From: Candidatus Bathyarchaeota archaeon JdFR-04
Lineage (GTDB): Archaea; Thermoproteota; Bathyarchaeia; Bathyarchaeales; UBA233
Direction of reading: 5' to 3'
NCBI GenBank assembly: GCA_002010925.1
Contig: MTLR01000132.1
Location: forward strand, 541-8,873
DNA: 8,333 nt
Shown: in pieces, positions 6,295 through 8,333 of the stretch
Layout: each line of letters opens with the position of its first letter
How positions within the stretch are numbered: the first letter of the stretch is position 1
The notes under the pieces: model-generated
What the model was told of the DNA's origin: nothing
What the model saw: the letters and a program-made list of their open reading frames with translations, nothing else
The model's database searches: none
Made by a program: the position numbers and the translations under genes

Positions 6295-7464
6295 TTAGAT
6301 TCTTAACTCTTTGACAGTTTGCTCAATACGATCTAACGCTTTTTCCAGTTGATCATACGATGTAGCATAGGACAGCCTTATATATCCCTCACCATATTCG
6401 CCAAAAGCTGAGCCTGGAACTGTTGCCACCCTTGCTCTGAAAAGGAGCTGATCACAAAATTTCTCAGAAGGCATTTTGAAGGCCTCAACATTAGGAAAGG
6501 CATAAAAAGCACCCTTAGGAAGCCTCGCCTTGAAGCCCTCAATCTCATTAAGCCTAGAATAGAGAAGCCTCCGCCTACGATCAAACTCCCTAACCATTTC
6601 CTTAACAAAATCCTGTGGCCCCTCTAAGGCAGCTAACGCTGCATACTGCGCCGGAGCATTTATACAAGCAATGGTATATTGATGTACAAGTTTCATAGCA
6701 TTAATAAGATCAGTAGGTCCATAAGCGTATCCAACACGATATCCTGTCATTGCATAGGTTTTAGAGAAAGAGTTTATTACGATTGTGCGTTCTCGCATCT
6801 CTGGAAATGCAGCTAGGCAATAATGTTTTGAGTCATCATAAATTATCTTTTCATAAACCTCATCGGAAATTACAATTAAGTCGTTCTCCACAGCCATTTT
6901 AGCCAGTTCCGAGGCTTCGTTATAAGATAGGACGCTTCCAGTAGGATTATTTGGGAAATTTATGATCATCACGCGTGATTTTTCCGTGATAAGCGATCTC
7001 ACTTCCTCGAGGGATGGCTTAAAGTCGTTTTCTTCTCGTAGTGGTAAGGCAACTGGTTTTCCTTCTGCGAAGTAAACGCTAGGTTCATAACATACAAATC
7101 CGGGATTCGGAACTAAAACTTCTTCTTCTGGGTTCACAATAGCCAACAATGCCAAAAATACGGCCTCGGTGCCGCCAGCGGTAATGATTATTTCTGTATT
7201 AGGATCATATGATAGGCCATATTCTCTTTTCGCTTTTCTAGCCAATGCTTCTCTTAATTCTGGAATTCCCAAGTTCGGCGTGTAGTGGGATGCCCCTCGA
7301 GCCTCTGAGAAAGCATCTAAAACATGACTTGGAGGGCTAAAATCTGGTTCGCCTAAGGTTAGGCTTATAGCATCAGGAACTAACCTTACGGAATCAAACA
7401 TGCGCCGTATACCTGAGGGCTTTAATCGCTGAAGCCTCAGAGCCTTCTTATCAATTTTTTTCAA
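6295..7464 (-). CDS. Class I/II aminotransferase, aspartate-aminotransferase-like
   Basis: A pyridoxal-phosphate enzyme of fold type I, probably transferring the amino group of aspartate or another amino acid to 2-oxoglutarate. From the chosen TTG the product has 389 residues, the usual size. Visible signatures (this numbering): LGEPDF (37-42), AGGTEAVF (96-103, cofactor phosphate), NNPTG (172-176, N173), SDEVYE (200-205, D201 and Y204), the Schiff-base lysine K235 in SFSKTYAMTGYRVGY, and R363 in YIRLSYA, which binds the substrate carboxylate. All catalytic residues are intact. The frame is open for 21 more codons to a TTG at 7527, but GAGGTA at 7476-7471 lies 6 bases before TTG 7464, the extra N-terminus does not resemble the family, and the TATA element at 7541-7532 would place transcription start downstream of 7527. 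Substrate specificity (aspartate, aromatic, alanine, or a lysine or methionine pathway intermediate) cannot be decided here. It is a single-gene unit, convergent with the nitrilase gene. Confidence 0.93.
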   Translation of the reverse strand: MKKIDKKALRLQRLKPSGIRRMFDSVRLVPDAISLTLGEPDFSPPSHVLDAFSEARGASHYTPNLGIPELREALARKAKREYGLSYDPNTEIIITAGGTEAVFLALLAIVNPEEEVLVPNPGFVCYEPSVYFAEGKPVALPLREENDFKPSLEEVRSLITEKSRVMIINFPNNPTGSVLSYNEASELAKMAVENDLIVISDEVYEKIIYDDSKHYCLAAFPEMRERTIVINSFSKTYAMTGYRVGYAYGPTDLINAMKLVHQYTIACINAPAQYAALAALEGPQDFVKEMVREFDRRRRLLYSRLNEIEGFKARLPKGAFYAFPNVEAFKMPSEKFCDQLLFRARVATVPGSAFGEYGEGYIRLSYATSYDQLEKALDRIEQTVKELRI

Positions 7465-7470
7465 GTAATT

Positions 7471-7476
7471 TACCTC
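7471..7476 (-). promoter_or_regulatory. Shine-Dalgarno that decides the aminotransferase start
   Basis: The minus strand reads GAGGTA at 7476-7471, then six bases, then TTG at 7464-7462. This supports the 389-residue product over the 410-residue one beginning at TTG 7527. Confidence 0.7.
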
Positions 7477-7531
7477 ATAATTGAAAGTTTTACCGCATAT
7501 TAAAACATTTACCTTTGTAAACAACAAGAAA

Positions 7532-7541
7532 TTTTATAATT
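7532..7541. promoter_or_regulatory. Near-symmetrical TATA element serving two divergent genes
   Basis: TTTTATAATT on the plus strand reads AATTATAAAA on the minus strand, an acceptable TATA box both ways. Leftward, transcription would start near 7513, giving the aminotransferase a leader of about 50 bases. Rightward, it would start near 7562, which lies after the TTG at 7549 and before the TTG at 7609. No other TATA-like sequence stands out in this gap. Confidence 0.5.
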
Positions 7542-7548
7542 GTAAAGC

Positions 7549-8073
7549 TTGTTAAAAAAACTAGTATACAAAACTGTATCCATAGAATCCTTCGGATGGA
7601 TAAACAAATTGAGCTTAAAGAAAAACGTTCAAAATTGGATTATACAAGCATTTAATGACCCAATAGTAAAAATACTTTCAAAAAATAGCCATTTAACAAA
7701 AACACAATTAGAAACACTATTAATCGATATTTTATCTGAAAATATCTCCGGAAAACAATTAAAATATGATGAAAAAGCCAAATTACGCTTAACAAAGGCA
7801 AAAATAACCCGTGGAGCCTTCAACAGAACACTACAACAGGCAAAGGAAAATGTAACCCGTTCCATATACACAATTTTGCTATTAGGATACCTAGGGATCC
7901 TAGAAACTACACAATTAAACCTCTATATTGAAATAGCAAATAAACTTCATGAATATTTAGATGCTTATAAAAACATGCCTAAAACAGACGAGAAATTAAA
8001 TGAACACCTGAAACTTATGGAGATAATACGAGAAGAGCTTCAATCTACGCTTCTAGAACTAACAAAACGATAG
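7549..8073 (+). CDS. Unrecognised Lys-rich protein with HTH-like segment
   Basis: A 174-residue basic cytoplasmic protein from the outermost TTG start; I do not recognise the family. A helix-turn-helix-like arrangement is suggested at about 73-103, with helix EKAKLRLTKA, turn KITR and helix GAFNRTLQQAKENV. A hydrophobic helix-like stretch follows (SIYTILLLGYLGILE, 105-119), too short and too flanked by charge for a confident membrane segment. The C-terminus (about 145-174) is charged and could form a coiled coil. Start choice is uncertain: TTG 7549 has no Shine-Dalgarno and would precede the predicted transcription start, whereas TTG 7609 follows a weak GGATGGA (7594-7600) and would give 154 residues. 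The codons are more AT-rich than in neighbouring genes. Next to it are a divergent promoter and, just past the stop, a perfect palindrome. A DNA-binding regulator acting on those palindromes is a plausible but untested inference. Confidence 0.7.
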   Translation: MLKKLVYKTVSIESFGWINKLSLKKNVQNWIIQAFNDPIVKILSKNSHLTKTQLETLLIDILSENISGKQLKYDEKAKLRLTKAKITRGAFNRTLQQAKENVTRSIYTILLLGYLGILETTQLNLYIEIANKLHEYLDAYKNMPKTDEKLNEHLKLMEIIREELQSTLLELTKR

Positions 8074-8074
8074 C

Positions 8075-8084
8075 GTGATATCAC
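8075..8084. repeat. Perfect palindrome GTGATATCAC just after the HTH-like gene
   Basis: A ten-base perfect palindrome two bases after the TAG stop (8071-8073) of the unrecognised gene. One-mismatch copies lie at 8204-8213 (GTGATATCAT) and 6281-6290 (GTGATGTCAC), and a spaced version at 8281-8293. It is probably a dimeric-regulator binding site; it is too short to make a stable terminator hairpin. Confidence 0.5.
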
Positions 8085-8166
8085 ATGCAACATAACACGC
8101 CGCAAGCACTTAATGAAAAACGGTTTTTAGGCGATAAAGCTCAAAAATAAGGAAAACATGACCATA

Positions 8167-8185
8167 TTTTAAATTATAAATTTTT
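8167..8185 (+). promoter_or_regulatory. AT-rich promoter-like element upstream of the right-edge gene
   Basis: TTTTAAATTATAAATTTTT is a strong TATA-like tract. A transcription start about 25 bases after ATTATAAAT would fall near 8200, on the GTGATATCAT motif at 8204-8213, a natural place for a repressor. It could equally be a T-rich terminator for the gene ending at 8073. Confidence 0.4.
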
Positions 8186-8187
8186 AC

Positions 8188-8331
8188 ATGAATGTTGTGA
8201 GGTGTGATATCATAAAAACATGTAAAACGCCCGTAAGGTTTATTAACATTAAAATAAAAACTCTGAGGCGTGATCGTGACGTGATCATATCACGATACAT
8301 CACATATGAATCACAAGGAGTGGAAGTGTGA
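8188..8331 (+). CDS. Possible 47-residue ORF ending in a TGATG overlap with the right-edge gene
   Basis: ATG 8188 opens a 47-codon frame that ends at TGA 8329-8331. That stop shares its A with the ATG at 8331-8333, an arrangement typical of translational coupling in archaeal operons. The product is basic and has an ordinary amino-acid mix (for example RDRDVIISRYITYESQGVEV at the end), with cysteines at 6 and 12. Against it: no Shine-Dalgarno precedes the ATG, a frame this short can be open by chance, and the region is packed with GTGAT/ATCAC palindromes that look regulatory and would dictate many of its codons. I list it as a candidate only; I recognise no family. Confidence 0.25.
   Translation: MNVVRCDIIKTCKTPVRFINIKIKTLRRDRDVIISRYITYESQGVEV
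8204..8213. promoter_or_regulatory. GTGATATCAT operator-like site
   Basis: Matches the 8075-8084 palindrome at nine of ten bases. It lies about 25-30 bases after the TATA-like tract at 8167-8185, so it would cover a transcription start. It is preceded by TTGTGAGG, another GTGA half-site (8197-8200). Confidence 0.4.
8239..8247 (+). promoter_or_regulatory. Second TATA-like element before the right-edge gene
   Basis: TTTATTAAC lies so that transcription would start near 8268-8272, exactly where the GTGAT/ATCAC cluster begins. It is weaker than the element at 8167-8185; either or both could drive the gene at the right edge. Confidence 0.35.
8270..8314. promoter_or_regulatory. Cluster of GTGAT/ATCAC half-sites (probable operator array)
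   Basis: In 45 bases there are three rightward half-sites, GTGAT 8270-8274, GTGAC 8276-8280 and GTGAT 8281-8285, then three inverted ones, ATCAC 8289-8293, 8299-8303 and 8310-8314. The inverted set is spaced 10 and 11 bases apart and the two GTGAT copies are 11 apart, close to one helical turn, so bound proteins would sit on one DNA face. A longer inverted repeat, ATCGTGA (8273-8279) with TCACGAT (8290-8296), is perfect over 7 bases. The cluster ends two bases before the ribosome binding site of the next gene. This is best read as a cooperative operator; an RNA hairpin in the leader is the alternative. Confidence 0.6.
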
Positions 8332-8333
8332 TG
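8315..8333 (+). promoter_or_regulatory. Ribosome binding site and probable start codon of a gene running off the right edge
   Basis: AAGGAG (8315-8320) is followed by the in-frame pair GTG 8328-8330 and ATG 8331-8333. Spacing is 7 bases to the GTG and 10 to the ATG. GTG 8326 is excluded because TGA follows at once. Nothing of the protein is visible beyond the initiator, so its product is unknown; it should be the target of the operator array just upstream. Confidence 0.5.

Larger units (their letters stand above)
8074..8330. other. Regulatory intergenic region
   Basis: About 257 bases without a confident gene. It holds the four palindromic sites or clusters, two TATA-like elements, a T-run at 8123-8127 that may end the upstream transcript, the 47-codon candidate ORF and the ribosome binding site. 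I see no tRNA and no convincing C/D or H/ACA guide RNA. Confidence 0.6.

Noticed and set aside
7465..7527. 21-residue N-terminal extension of the aminotransferase
   Set aside because: TTG 7464 has a well-spaced GAGGTA, and the TATA element puts transcription start downstream of TTG 7527.
8074..8200. tRNA or C/D box guide RNA
   Set aside because: No cloverleaf pairing and no convincing pair of C (RUGAUGA) and D (CUGA) boxes with complementary ends.
8270..8314. CRISPR array
   Set aside because: Half-sites are only 5 bases long and 5-11 bases apart, with no repeat-spacer structure and no cas gene in the window.

Overview
The window is archaeal. It carries the large subunit of the archaea-specific family D DNA polymerase, a geranylgeranylglyceryl phosphate synthase (first committed step of archaeal ether lipids) and an archaeal Elf1-type elongation factor. 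PolD argues against Sulfolobus-like Crenarchaeota; PolD together with Elf1 fits another TACK-type lineage such as Bathyarchaeia, but the taxon is inferred and not proven. The DNA is moderately AT-rich, genes are tightly packed, and several starts are GTG or TTG with clear Shine-Dalgarno sequences.

Layout. Positions 1-4479 are a leftward operon: elf1 (4479 to 4216), GGGP synthase (4188 to 3424), a small Cys-rich protein overlapping it by 4 bases (from 3427), and polC/DP2, which starts at GTG 3014 and runs off the left edge with 1004 codons visible and no intein or stop. The small protein appears to have a frameshift: a second-frame continuation fills the apparent gap and stops 25 bases before polC. 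Positions 4480-4576 hold divergent promoters. Positions 4577-6269 are a rightward pair: nadE (ammonia-type NAD synthetase, TTG start) and, 22 bases later, a free-standing nitrilase-superfamily amidohydrolase with an intact Glu-Lys-Cys triad. Together they look like a two-gene counterpart of the fused glutamine-dependent NAD synthetase. A 25-base convergent gap separates them from a leftward class I/II aminotransferase (7464 to 6295).

Positions 7465-7608 contain a back-to-back promoter with a near-symmetrical TATA element. It drives the aminotransferase leftward and an unrecognised Lys-rich protein with an HTH-like segment (to 8073) rightward. Positions 8074-8333 are mostly regulatory: AT-rich promoter-like boxes, a perfect palindrome GTGATATCAC, a near copy, and a dense cluster of GTGAT/ATCAC half-sites with roughly helical spacing, directly before a ribosome binding site and the probable start of a gene beyond the right edge. 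A 47-codon ORF covers the same stretch and ends in a TGATG overlap with that start.

The genes are mainly housekeeping (replication, transcription elongation, membrane lipid, NAD and amino-acid metabolism). I found no mobile element, CRISPR array, tRNA or rRNA. The points most worth checking are the GTGAT/ATCAC operator family, the split NAD synthetase and the frameshifted gene upstream of polC.
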